Below the pieces are notes generated by a model. That model made no database searches and had not been told where the DNA came from. It saw only the letters and a program-made list of their open reading frames with translations. The position numbers were made by a program, and so were the translations under genes. A stretch of 60,074 nt of DNA. Origin: 2-12-FULL-41-17 sp964562855 (lineage in GTDB: Bacteria > Patescibacteriota > Microgenomatia > Curtissbacterales > GWA2-41-24). Shown here one piece after another: positions 30,256 to 38,196 of this stretch; the first letter of the stretch is position 1, and every line of letters begins with the position of its first letter. The stretch lies in assembly GCA_964562855.1 (NCBI GenBank), contig CAZLVB010000002.1, positions 1 through 60,074 on the forward strand, given 5' to 3'.

Positions 30256-31905
30256 TCACTTCTTCTCAATGTTAAAGAAGGCAAACCCCGACTGGGGGAT
30301 AGAAAGTCTTCCAGGAGCCCTAAGATTGAAGGCTCTTTTAAAATCAGCTCCTGAAATATTTTTGCCGTTTATTGTAACGCTTCCTGTTGTTCCGCTGCCT
30401 TGAGAAACGGAAGCACTGCTTGCCGATGAAATTCCACCGCTTCCCGACACCAAATCCCTAAGTTCACTAATACTATACGGGTTACCACCCCAACAGGAAG
30501 TTGTTACCGGTGTTATTCTGGAGGTATCAATGCCATCCCTACTTAGGGCAATTGCAGCATTAACAATGTCTGCCATTTCTTCGGGCGACAACCAGGCATT
30601 AGATCTACCACATTTGTCAGAATTATTTCGGTAGGTTTCGGTATACCAAGCCTTATAAACCCACGGCGAACCAGCAATTTTTTCAAAAGATTTATCAATA
30701 AAACTTGATCCTCCCTGACCGTCAGTAGTATCCCAGCCCAAGCCGTTAACCCATCCGCCTGTTGTCGAAGAATATTGCCAGTTACTTGGTCCACCTGACA
30801 TGACTAATCCCTCCGTGTCTCTCACCGCCTGTTTCCAGCTCTCTGCATTTTCCTCGCGTTTAAACTCTTGACATCCTTGTCCCGGACAAATGGTTGATTT
30901 ACCGTAAGCGTAGCTTCTTGCAGCTATAGCTTGCGCTTTAAGAATTTCTGTTGGCCAAGAAGAAGGGACTTCATATATATGTTTTAAATAATCTTCAAGC
31001 TGATAGGTTTCGTTATTGAAGGATTGTTTGTAGCTGTTGGTACCATTTACAGTGATGCTATCATTGCCGATTTTATTAATTGAAATTCCTGGATAGTAAT
31101 ATTTTAAGATTTGTTCGTAGTTCCAGCTCTGATTTTTGACATGTCCGAGAGCTCCATATTGGCTCATCCCGTTCCTATGTGTATATGCTCCAAATGAAAA
31201 AACTGCAAAAGAACCGGAAGGTGCCGATTCCCTAAACCCCTTAATTGAGGCATTGTAATCATCAGCCAGCTCGCTATCCCCGATGCTTGCCGTAAATTGT
31301 CCGGATCTGGCACTAATAATCTCCTGCTGTCTGGCAGAAAGCGCCGCTATCTTTCCCGAAAGTTCACTCTGAAACGCTTTGGCCGAGGCAATTTCGCCTT
31401 TTAAAAACTGCGACTGCTTATTTATTTGCCCTTGGGCGGAAGCCAGCCTCTTTTTGACATCTGCAAGCTTGGCGATTTTTTCGGAACTTTGCCTGATTAT
31501 ATCCTTATCTTCTTTGCTGCTTGTCGCCTGAAAAGCAATCAGCTTTAAGGTTTCCGAGGCGTCGCTTGAAGCAAAAATTGTCAAAAGGGGAATGTCCACA
31601 AAACTTCTGATGTAAAAATTACGAACGGTTGCCGCCAGAATTTCTTTTTGATCAACAAGTTCATCTTCGCTTTTCTGGATATCTTTTTGAACCTGGCCTA
31701 ACCTCGCACGAATGGAGGCAAGCTGGGCTTCCAAGGATTTTACTTCCGATTCCAGGGGTGTCGTGGCATTTTTGGAAAGTTCCAGCTGTTTCTGTAAGTC
31801 GTCAATTTGCTTTTGGATATCGCTAATCTCATCCGCGCGGATTAGATTAGTTATCGAAAACAGTAAAACAAAAGAGATTAAAAGAGAAATAAAGACTTTG
31901 AGCAT
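30256..31905 (-). CDS. Secreted coiled-coil protein with SpoIID/LytB domain
   Basis: 549 residues. A signal peptide (MLKVFISLLISFVLLFSITNLIRA) is followed by a long coiled coil (~28-215: EISDIQKQIDDLQKQLELSKNATTPLESEVKSLEAQLASIRARLGQVQKDI) like PcsB/EnvC/FtsX-partner proteins. A SpoIID domain follows (~220-450: GAYTHRNGMSQYGALGHVKNQSWNYEQILKYYYPG, LEDYLKHIYEVPSSWPTEILKAQAIAARSYAYG, with the AxAARSYA motif). SpoIID is a peptidoglycan lytic transglycosylase acting on denuded glycans. The fusion suggests a cell-wall hydrolase with its own regulatory coil. Monocistronic. Confidence 0.9.
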   Translation of the reverse strand: MLKVFISLLISFVLLFSITNLIRADEISDIQKQIDDLQKQLELSKNATTPLESEVKSLEAQLASIRARLGQVQKDIQKSEDELVDQKEILAATVRNFYIRSFVDIPLLTIFASSDASETLKLIAFQATSSKEDKDIIRQSSEKIAKLADVKKRLASAQGQINKQSQFLKGEIASAKAFQSELSGKIAALSARQQEIISARSGQFTASIGDSELADDYNASIKGFRESAPSGSFAVFSFGAYTHRNGMSQYGALGHVKNQSWNYEQILKYYYPGISINKIGNDSITVNGTNSYKQSFNNETYQLEDYLKHIYEVPSSWPTEILKAQAIAARSYAYGKSTICPGQGCQEFKREENAESWKQAVRDTEGLVMSGGPSNWQYSSTTGGWVNGLGWDTTDGQGGSSFIDKSFEKIAGSPWVYKAWYTETYRNNSDKCGRSNAWLSPEEMADIVNAAIALSRDGIDTSRITPVTTSCWGGNPYSISELRDLVSGSGGISSASSASVSQGSGTTGSVTINGKNISGADFKRAFNLRAPGRLSIPQSGFAFFNIEKK

Positions 31906-32196
31906 TTGGAAATTCTGATACTTTGAATACTTATTATATCAGCGAGCGTTAGCGAGATGATATATCAGAGGAGCGCTTTGAGCATGACCGGAGGGTGCTC
32001 AAAGCGACCTGCTGATATATCTTATGTCGCGGGACACAACTTTCCAAACCTAACCTCAACCCTAACAATCCAACAATTTAACCCACTTCGACTCGCGTCG
32101 AGCGAGGCGAGCAATTTAGCAATCCGACAATTAAACATTAAATCGTTTTTATCTTTGACAATTATCTTCAAAAAGTATCATCATGGATTAAGAAGC
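31906..32196. repeat. Intergenic nested palindrome and repeat region
   Basis: No gene. Arms GATATATCAG (31959-31968) and CTGATATATC (32012-32021) enclose GAGGAG and an 11-bp hairpin CGCTTTGAGCA/TGCTCAAAGCG (31974-32006, 11-nt loop). Farther on, a palindromic block ACTCGCGTCGAGCGAGGCGAG (32094-32114) recurs inside the gene at 45223. An open frame crosses this region in phase with the pilin, but its content is repeat-derived. Confidence 0.65.
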
Positions 32197-33048
32197 ATGC
32201 TCAAAAAAATACTATTACTTGCCTTTGCGCTACTTTTTTTTACATCAACATTAACACCTAAAACAATTCTTGCCACGCATGAACAAAAATATAAAATCAT
32301 AAATGGAGTATTTGGGAAACAATGTGTAATAGATAGCAGCGGTCCCTATACTTATGACCAATGTCAAAATCTTATTAATCCAGGAACATATTCATTGGTG
32401 GATGACTTCGGGTTTGCTGGTGTTCAAAACTGTATTCCTGATTCAAATGGTCCATATTCCTATAGTGAGTGCCAAAACGCACTTCATGGAGGAAGCTACA
32501 AGATTATTGATCTCGGCTACGGAAACCAATGCATACCGGACAGTAATGGTCCATACTCTTTTAATGAGTGTCAACACGAAATACTTGGGGGAAGTTATAG
32601 CCTTATCGAATCAGGTGCTGCTGGCGTTTATGCTTGTATAGCAGACCCAAATGGACCCTACACTTACGATGAGTGTCAAGAACAACTAGCAAGTACAATA
32701 CCCGACCTAGATTCACCAGAAAACGGGGATGGCGAAGGGACAGGAGGAAAGCCGGGCACAAACCCCTGCCCGGGAGGAAACTGCCAAACAGCAATTGGCA
32801 ACTTTTCTACCAATCCTCAAGATTTTGTTGAACAAGTCCTTAAAATTGCCATAGGCCTTGCCGGAGGTATTGCCTTTATCCTAATGGTTATTGGCGCAAT
32901 ACGGGTTTTAACTTCAACCGGCAATCCCCAGAACGTCAATGCCGGCCGTGATATGATAGTTGCGGCTTTGGCCGGACTTTTGTTTTTGATCTTTTCGGTA
33001 TTGATTTTAAAATTTATCGGAGTAGAAATCATCGGACTTTCTGGATGA
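32197..33048 (+). CDS. T4SS pilin (VirB2-like) with four cysteine repeats
   Basis: 283 residues from the ATG at 32197, just before a clear signal peptide (MLKKILLLAFALLFFTSTLT). Four ~30-residue repeats follow (31-58, 65-94, 100-127, 133-162), each with C-x12-C and a D-x-N/S-GPY core (cysteines 43/56, 79/92, 112/125, 147/160). Then a Gly/Pro linker and the two-TM T4SS-pilin module (VLKIAIGLAGGIAFILMVIGAIRVLTSTGNPQNVNAGRDMIVAALAGLLFLIFSVLILKFIG). It would place a disulphide-rich ectodomain on the secretion pilus or channel. First of six consecutive pilin-like genes; overlaps the next by 4 nt. Confidence 0.85.
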   Translation: MLKKILLLAFALLFFTSTLTPKTILATHEQKYKIINGVFGKQCVIDSSGPYTYDQCQNLINPGTYSLVDDFGFAGVQNCIPDSNGPYSYSECQNALHGGSYKIIDLGYGNQCIPDSNGPYSFNECQHEILGGSYSLIESGAAGVYACIADPNGPYTYDECQEQLASTIPDLDSPENGDGEGTGGKPGTNPCPGGNCQTAIGNFSTNPQDFVEQVLKIAIGLAGGIAFILMVIGAIRVLTSTGNPQNVNAGRDMIVAALAGLLFLIFSVLILKFIGVEIIGLSG

Positions 33049-33467
33049 AAAAACCGACAATAATAGCTCTAATAATCGGTATAAAAAGTCTAAGCCTCCC
33101 CTCATCTACTCTAGCAGCAGATATACTTCCACCCCCAGCGGACACCAGTTGCACTGGTTTTCTCAGTTGCATTGGCAACATACGTCCTCCTGGAATTAAA
33201 GTTAAATATTGGAATCAGCAAGGTTTTGTCGGAACATTAATTAGTGACATCCTCCCCATCATCTTAGGACTTGCCGGTTTTATTGCAGTAATCATGATAG
33301 TTATTTCCGGAATCCAGTTTATGACATCAAGCGGCAATCCGGAGGCAGCAGCGGCTGCAAGAGGAAGGCTCATATTTGCACTTATCGGTTTTGCCCTGAT
33401 CGTTTTATCCTATTTAGTCTTGCAATTTGTCAATCAGCAATTTCTTAATACAACTATTACCCCATGA
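33045..33467 (+). CDS. T4SS pilin-like protein
   Basis: 140 residues. Signal sequence (MKKPTIIALIIGIKSLSLPSSTLA), a short region with a cysteine pair (DTSCTGFLSCIG), then the VirB2/T4SS_pilin module: ISDILPIILGLAGFIAVIMIVISGIQFMTSSGNPEAAAAARGRLIFALIGFALIVLSYLVLQFV. The conserved loop SSGNPE.....R between the two helices marks the family. Start overlaps the previous stop by 4 nt; end overlaps the next start by 4 nt. Confidence 0.88.
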   Translation: MKKPTIIALIIGIKSLSLPSSTLAADILPPPADTSCTGFLSCIGNIRPPGIKVKYWNQQGFVGTLISDILPIILGLAGFIAVIMIVISGIQFMTSSGNPEAAAAARGRLIFALIGFALIVLSYLVLQFVNQQFLNTTITP

Positions 33468-33772
33468 ACACCTATCTAGCCCAGATTACCGGCAATATCG
33501 AAGGCAATTTCCCTCCTGCCGGGGTAGTTGGCTCCTTTGGCGTTCTCGCCACCAAAGTAGTCACTATTCTGACCGGCATCTCCGGCTCAATTGCCATAGT
33601 TTTGATAATCATTGCCGGAATCAGGTTTGTAACATCTGGAGGTGATCCCAAGAAATTAGCCGCAGCCCAGGCCACAATTACTTATGCTATTATTGGAATA
33701 GCGGTCACAGTTTTAGCCTTTGTCATTTTAAAAGCATTACAAATTTTTATCGGATCAAACGTTCCTGTATAA
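33464..33772 (+). CDS. T4SS pilin-like protein
   Basis: 102 residues without a classical signal peptide (MNTYLAQITGNIEGNFPPAG). Pilin module: VVTILTGISGSIAIVLIIIAGIRFVTSGGDPKKLAAAQATITYAIIGIAVTVLAFVILKALQIFIG. The loop TSGGDPKKLAAA is the conserved inter-helix motif. Such subunits assemble into the conjugative/secretion pilus or line the channel. Third in the array, translationally coupled on both sides. Confidence 0.88.
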   Translation: MNTYLAQITGNIEGNFPPAGVVGSFGVLATKVVTILTGISGSIAIVLIIIAGIRFVTSGGDPKKLAAAQATITYAIIGIAVTVLAFVILKALQIFIGSNVPV

Positions 33773-34105
33773 ATGAAATTTTTAGCTCAAATCGGCACAA
33801 TTCAACCCCCTCCTAATACCGTACCTTCGGGTGATCCCGAATCCACCATCGCCGGCTTAATTAGAAACGGCATATCACTGCTATTGATCGCCTCGTTTGT
33901 CATTGCCCTAATCTGGACAATCATTGCCGGCCTGCGCTTTGTCTTTTCCGGCGGTGACGAAAAGGCAATCGGCCAATCGTGGGCTTCAATTTACTGGGGC
34001 CTAATCGGCATGGTAGTAGTTATGGGTTCCTTTGCTATAATAAAATTGGTTGAAACCTTTTTTCAGGTAGATATCCTTACAGGTGGTCTTAAGCTGACAC
34101 CATGA
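33773..34105 (+). CDS. T4SS pilin-like protein
   Basis: 110 residues, starting immediately after the previous stop (TAAATG). Pilin module: LIRNGISLLLIASFVIALIWTIIAGLRFVFSGGDEKAIGQSWASIYWGLIGMVVVMGSFAIIKLVETFF. The inter-helix loop is FSGGDEKA. The N-terminal 35 residues are Pro-rich and polar. Fourth of the six paralogues. Confidence 0.88.
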   Translation: MKFLAQIGTIQPPPNTVPSGDPESTIAGLIRNGISLLLIASFVIALIWTIIAGLRFVFSGGDEKAIGQSWASIYWGLIGMVVVMGSFAIIKLVETFFQVDILTGGLKLTP

Positions 34106-34112
34106 TATGAAT

Positions 34113-34179
34113 ACGCTTAACGCAAAAAGACTAAAGACTAACGCTCTAAAAACTCATTCTTGCGTTAGTCATTAAGCGT
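34113..34179 (+). promoter_or_regulatory. Nested hairpin between pilin genes 4 and 5
   Basis: Outer arms ACGCTTAA (34113-34120) and TTAAGCGT (34172-34179) enclose GACTAACGC (34136-34144) / GCGTTAGTC (34162-34170). The 120-nt gap is the only sizeable one in the pilin array and is followed by a strong AGAAGGGGGTGAG ribosome-binding site. It may set relative pilin levels by attenuation or mRNA processing, or may simply be a repeat. Confidence 0.45.
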
Positions 34180-34225
34180 TAGTCATTTAGCAACTTATTT
34201 AGAAGGGGGTGAGAGAAAGAATTTA

Positions 34226-34621
34226 ATGTTTAATAAATTTCGAAAATTCATACCGCTAGCTGTCGTTCAGGCATTTTACCTTGCCAGTCCGGCTTTGGTT
34301 CTGGCCGCAAACACCGAACTTGTTCCCAACGATACAATCGGTCAAGTTAACGACATAGTCGCCGTCGTCCGTGGGGTTATCAGATTCATCTTAGTGGTTG
34401 CCTTCGTTGCCGCTTTCATCATGCTTTTGATAGGAGGTATCCGCTGGATCACCGCAGGCGGTGACGAAAAGGGCGTAGCCTCGGCCCGTAACATGATTAC
34501 TGCCGCCCTGATCGGTCTGGTAGTAGTTCTAGTTGCTTACGCAATTATCAGATTGGTCGAGATATTCTTTGGCTTTAATATAATTACCGGCGGAGTCAGT
34601 ATCCCAACGATTAATGATTAG
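34226..34621 (+). CDS. T4SS pilin-like protein
   Basis: 131 residues. Signal sequence (MFNKFRKFIPLAVVQAFYLASPALVLA), then the pilin module: VRGVIRFILVVAFVAAFIMLLIGGIRWITAGGDEKGVASARNMITAALIGLVVVLVAYAIIRLVEIFFG. The loop TAGGDEKGVASAR is the family signature. A GGGGGTGAG ribosome-binding site lies ~14 nt upstream. Fifth of six; overlaps the sixth by 8 nt. Confidence 0.88.
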   Translation: MFNKFRKFIPLAVVQAFYLASPALVLAANTELVPNDTIGQVNDIVAVVRGVIRFILVVAFVAAFIMLLIGGIRWITAGGDEKGVASARNMITAALIGLVVVLVAYAIIRLVEIFFGFNIITGGVSIPTIND

Positions 34622-34964
34622 CAGTGCGTTAAGACTCATTCTTCCGGCAGTTTATCTGTTTTTTTTAGCAACCCCCGTCTATGCTGCACCGGCCGAGCTC
34701 TCCGGCATTGTTGCGATAATCGAAAACATCATTAAGCTTTTGGCGCCTGCCGCCGGCATCGCCTTTTTTGTGATGCTTTTATTCGGCGGTTACCAGTTTT
34801 TAACTTCCGGCGGCGACCCTAAAGCCGTTGGCGCAGCACGCGGAACTTTAACATACGCTGTAATCGGCATAATCTTGGTAGTTTCTGCGTGGCTGATTTT
34901 GCAGCTTGTTCAAAATATCACCGGTGCTTCTGTCACAACAATCGAATTCCCGGAAGCCCCTTAA
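34614..34964 (+). CDS. T4SS pilin-like protein
   Basis: 116 residues. Signal sequence (MISSALRLILPAVYLFFLATPVYA) and the pilin module: IIKLLAPAAGIAFFVMLLFGGYQFLTSGGDPKAVGAARGTLTYAVIGIILVVSAWLILQLVQNI. The loop SGGDPKAVGAAR is conserved. Last of the array; a palindrome and a new promoter follow. Confidence 0.88.
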   Translation: MISSALRLILPAVYLFFLATPVYAAPAELSGIVAIIENIIKLLAPAAGIAFFVMLLFGGYQFLTSGGDPKAVGAARGTLTYAVIGIILVVSAWLILQLVQNITGASVTTIEFPEAP

Positions 34965-35170
34965 CCCAACTGTCACCCCGTGTCCAGTAGCCGTTCCGGC
35001 CCCAGTACCTTGCGCTACTCCATAATCCTCACAGATCACGATACGGGATCGTGATCGTACCGCTCTTGCGTCAAAACTTGCTATACTAAAACTAGCCCTC
35101 CTTCGTCCTGAGCGAAGTCGAAGGACTTCGGAAGGGCAAAGCCTGCACTCGTCCTGAGTGCTATCGAAGG
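34965..35170. promoter_or_regulatory. Terminator-like palindrome, promoter and palindromic repeat before the transglycosylase gene
   Basis: GATCACGAT-acggg-ATCGTGATC (35034-35056) can close the pilin transcript (no T tract). TGCTATACT (35079-35087) is an extended -10. The leader then carries CTGAGCGAAGTCGAAGGA-type repeat units (about 35105-35171), the last of which supplies the AAGG just before the ATG. Confidence 0.5.
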
Positions 35171-37687
35171 ATGGGAAAATTTGCTGCCAGTCTGCTTTTT
35201 AGTCTTCTTGTTATCTTAAGCTCTTTTCTGTTCGCTTCAGTCAACTCGTCTAGTAGCGCTTTTGCCGTAACCATTTGCCCGGATGATCCAAGCCCCGGCG
35301 GCGAACCTAATCCCCAACCTTGCAAATACGCCTGCTACACCGACAAATTAACCGATAACTACGTAACAGATGCAGACGGCAAAGCTCCAATTGAGATACC
35401 GATTACAAAAGACGATCTTGCACACGACCAGCCATTTACTGTAGACGTCAGCGAAAATTATGTCGTCGATTTTTCCAAATTACAGGGCATTTTTGGCGCT
35501 GCCAATTCCGATTTTGGCGAAGGCGGCTTTCAGGATGATTCCCACCGCCAAGAAGATATATCCGGACTTAATTCACAGGATTTTAATAAATTCCATGGTC
35601 CGGGTCAAAAGATCGCCGCCAAAACTTTGATCGACGACCTCAGGGTCAAATACGTCAAGTATATCTGGCTAAATTCGCACCTGCCGGAAGCATCGCACGA
35701 ATATACAGACTTCAATAACGAAGGCGATCCGGTAACTATCTACCAGATGATTACCGATCTGGGCTTTCCAAATCCCCCGGAGCCGCCTCCGCCGGGTGCT
35801 GACGAGGCAGCCATCAAAGCCTGGCAAGATACTTGGGGTAAATACTGGGAAAAAATCCCCACAACTTATAGTGAGTTTTATAGAGGATATTTAGTATTCA
35901 GATATGCCATGTCGGAAAAGAAATTCCTGGCGATAGAGACTGCAGGTGACTGCCCCGATGATACCGGCCGTACACCCATTGAATTTATTATGCCGGAATT
36001 CCAAAGAACAACTTCTATCTTCGACCAGCTAAACAAAATTATCGTCCCATGCGCCGCTCAATCGTTTCGCCACGGAGAAGGCCCAAACCCGGACGATCCC
36101 GACAATTGCTTCCGGCAGTATCTGGCCGCAAATTCCACCCAAAACAAAAACGCCAGTGTTCTGGGCAAATTTATTAAAGCCTGCAAAGACATTATCAACG
36201 GCGCCAGTAAAACCTTAATTAAACAACTAAGAAATGCCGGCCAAGTATCATTTAAAATCCTAAATCCCGTCAAGATTGCTTTGGCTGCAAGTCCCACGCC
36301 TGCACTAACTCCGACGCCTGCTCCCTGTTTTGTACCGCTTAAATCAGGAAAAGAAGGAACCGCGCCGTTTTGCGCCCTGCCGGAGTTCTCCGAATACACA
36401 ATGAATGGCGTGCCTCAGCGCATACCCAACTTGGGTCCAAACGATCATTGTCTGGATAAACCTACGACTAATAAACTTGATAACGACGGCAACCCAAGGG
36501 TTGTTTGTGTATTCAACATCTCTTTTTCCAAAACCTTTATTGCCAGCTCCAACATTCCTCAAGAAATCGGGAAAAGAGCTGATACGGATTTTGACAATTG
36601 TGTAGATCATGACGGGGACGGAGATTTACGGTGCACAGTCAAATTGAGAATATGGCCAGTCTACCACATCCCCTTTCTTTCGGAAATCTGGAACAACACT
36701 TTGTATTCCAATGAAGATGAAAGGGGCGTCGGCTCCCCTCAGTTAACCGGCAGACCCGGTGTTTATTCCAATTTCATTCCCAAAGCGATTTCCGAAATTC
36801 TCTTTGACAGCCCCAACGAACAAGCTCTCAGACTACTAAGAGAATGCTTACCAAACTATGATCAAGGTGATTATGGAACAATTGACCCTGCAGGATGCCA
36901 AAGACTTATTGATTTTCTCAATGCAAGTGGCCAAATAGGTTGTGTTTTAGGAACGCTAGGTGTTCCCGAACCATACAAGGAACTGGAAAAATGCATTACC
37001 AACATTCTTTCCAGAAATCTACCGGGCCAGGTTGCCTCTGATGTTCAGGGCACAAGCACTTCCAATGTCCTGGCTGCCAACTCCGGCTCCGATGCCAAAC
37101 AGCGCTTCATTGGCGCCACCGACTGTGCAAAGGTCTTTACCCGCGACATCTCGCTGAAACCCCGGGCGCTTCAAAAAGAACAAGGCATCGAAGAACAAAA
37201 ATGTAACTTACAAGCAAGGGCCCTGCCGGAAGGACCGCCGGGCCAACTTGGTCCTGCCCCGCCAAACGTTCCTCCGAATAACAATACCTGTCCAGGCACA
37301 CACGATTATGTCCTTAACAATCCTCTTGGAAATTTCGGCGACCCCGAATGCAACTTCTCGATAACTGACCTGACAGAATATCTTGAGCAGATTGACCCGA
37401 CAAATGTTGCTGATTGGCTCACAATAATACTTGACGAGAGTGGAAACAACCCAAATTCCTGGCTGACTGGTGATCCCAGCGCTCTTTACCACTCTCCAGA
37501 TCCTGCTGGCGCCTGGGGTCTCTTCCAAATGGGTAGGGGCAAAAACGGTCAATACGATCACGGAGATGTTGTTTGGCAACTGCAGGTTTATAATGCCGTA
37601 AGTTATAACAATTATTTAATCTCTATCGGTATACCATTTTGCTATTGGGAAGCAGCAATGAATCACGGGATCGCCCAAGGATGTTAA
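35171..37687 (+). CDS. Large secreted protein with C-terminal lytic transglycosylase domain (VirB1-like role)
   Basis: 838 residues. A signal peptide (FAASLLFSLLVILSSFLFASVNSSSSAFA) is followed by ~650 residues of extracytoplasmic sequence with many cysteines and Pro-rich linkers (PTPALTPTPAP), and a C-terminal lysozyme-fold/SLT domain (~730-838). The catalytic-type motif LDESGNNPNSW (Glu near residue 755) precedes GAWGLFQMGRG, the usual E-S-G-x-N and G-x-x-GLFQ pair. It would open peptidoglycan for the secretion apparatus. The stop overlaps the next ATG (ATGTTAA). Confidence 0.8.
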   Translation: MGKFAASLLFSLLVILSSFLFASVNSSSSAFAVTICPDDPSPGGEPNPQPCKYACYTDKLTDNYVTDADGKAPIEIPITKDDLAHDQPFTVDVSENYVVDFSKLQGIFGAANSDFGEGGFQDDSHRQEDISGLNSQDFNKFHGPGQKIAAKTLIDDLRVKYVKYIWLNSHLPEASHEYTDFNNEGDPVTIYQMITDLGFPNPPEPPPPGADEAAIKAWQDTWGKYWEKIPTTYSEFYRGYLVFRYAMSEKKFLAIETAGDCPDDTGRTPIEFIMPEFQRTTSIFDQLNKIIVPCAAQSFRHGEGPNPDDPDNCFRQYLAANSTQNKNASVLGKFIKACKDIINGASKTLIKQLRNAGQVSFKILNPVKIALAASPTPALTPTPAPCFVPLKSGKEGTAPFCALPEFSEYTMNGVPQRIPNLGPNDHCLDKPTTNKLDNDGNPRVVCVFNISFSKTFIASSNIPQEIGKRADTDFDNCVDHDGDGDLRCTVKLRIWPVYHIPFLSEIWNNTLYSNEDERGVGSPQLTGRPGVYSNFIPKAISEILFDSPNEQALRLLRECLPNYDQGDYGTIDPAGCQRLIDFLNASGQIGCVLGTLGVPEPYKELEKCITNILSRNLPGQVASDVQGTSTSNVLAANSGSDAKQRFIGATDCAKVFTRDISLKPRALQKEQGIEEQKCNLQARALPEGPPGQLGPAPPNVPPNNNTCPGTHDYVLNNPLGNFGDPECNFSITDLTEYLEQIDPTNVADWLTIILDESGNNPNSWLTGDPSALYHSPDPAGAWGLFQMGRGKNGQYDHGDVVWQLQVYNAVSYNNYLISIGIPFCYWEAAMNHGIAQGC

Positions 37688-38181
37688 ATCTTAACGAATT
37701 ACAACCGAAAATCAAATTGTTACTGCTTATATCACTGCCTATTCTTGTAATAATTGTAGTCCTTGCCATAACCGCTCTTAGACCAGGTAAAAAACCAGTT
37801 GGGGAACAACCGACAGCAAAACCGTCCTTGACACCGGAGAAAGTAATCCCTCCCAAAAGCGTAACTCAACAGCAACCTCAACGTGTTAAGGATATAAAAC
37901 AGGAAATTATCGCCAAGCCAATTAGAAATCAGGGGGGCGATTTAATTCTAAATGAATCATCCGCTTTAACCATAAGTTATGTCCCTAAGCTGGAAATCTT
38001 TTTTGTATCAATCAAAACAGAACCCGTGGACAACCTAAGAGAAGAAGCACACCAGTGGTTTTTAAATTTTGGACTTAAAAATGAAGATCTTTGCGGTCTG
38101 CCAGTACGACTTACACTATATTATCCAACACTTAAAAATGCCCACCCTGACTTTGGAATCTTACCGGACGGTTGTACATAA
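37681..38181 (+). CDS. Single-TM anchored T4SS-locus protein, unknown
   Basis: 166 residues from the ATG at 37681, overlapping the previous stop. The N-terminal TM (IKLLLLISLPILVIIVVLAITAL) precedes a Pro/Lys-rich stalk and a ~75-residue C-terminal domain (SALTISYVPKLEIFFVSIKTEPVDNLREEAHQWFLNFGLKNEDLCGLPVRLTLYY) with one Cys pair. The size and the 'TYxPxxxxFFVxI' pattern recur in CPR T4SS loci, but I know no function. Translationally coupled to the transglycosylase gene. Confidence 0.7.
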   Translation: MLNLNELQPKIKLLLLISLPILVIIVVLAITALRPGKKPVGEQPTAKPSLTPEKVIPPKSVTQQQPQRVKDIKQEIIAKPIRNQGGDLILNESSALTISYVPKLEIFFVSIKTEPVDNLREEAHQWFLNFGLKNEDLCGLPVRLTLYYPTLKNAHPDFGILPDGCT

Positions 38182-38196
38182 CTTTCTCTCTCTTGG

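Noticed and set aside
31957..32196. N-terminal extension of the first pilin (start at 31957)
   Set aside because: The extra 80 residues come from palindromic repeats, and a clean signal peptide begins at 32197.
35034..35056. GATCACGAT/ATCGTGATC as a strong intrinsic terminator
   Set aside because: A 9-bp stem but no following T tract; listed only as terminator-like.
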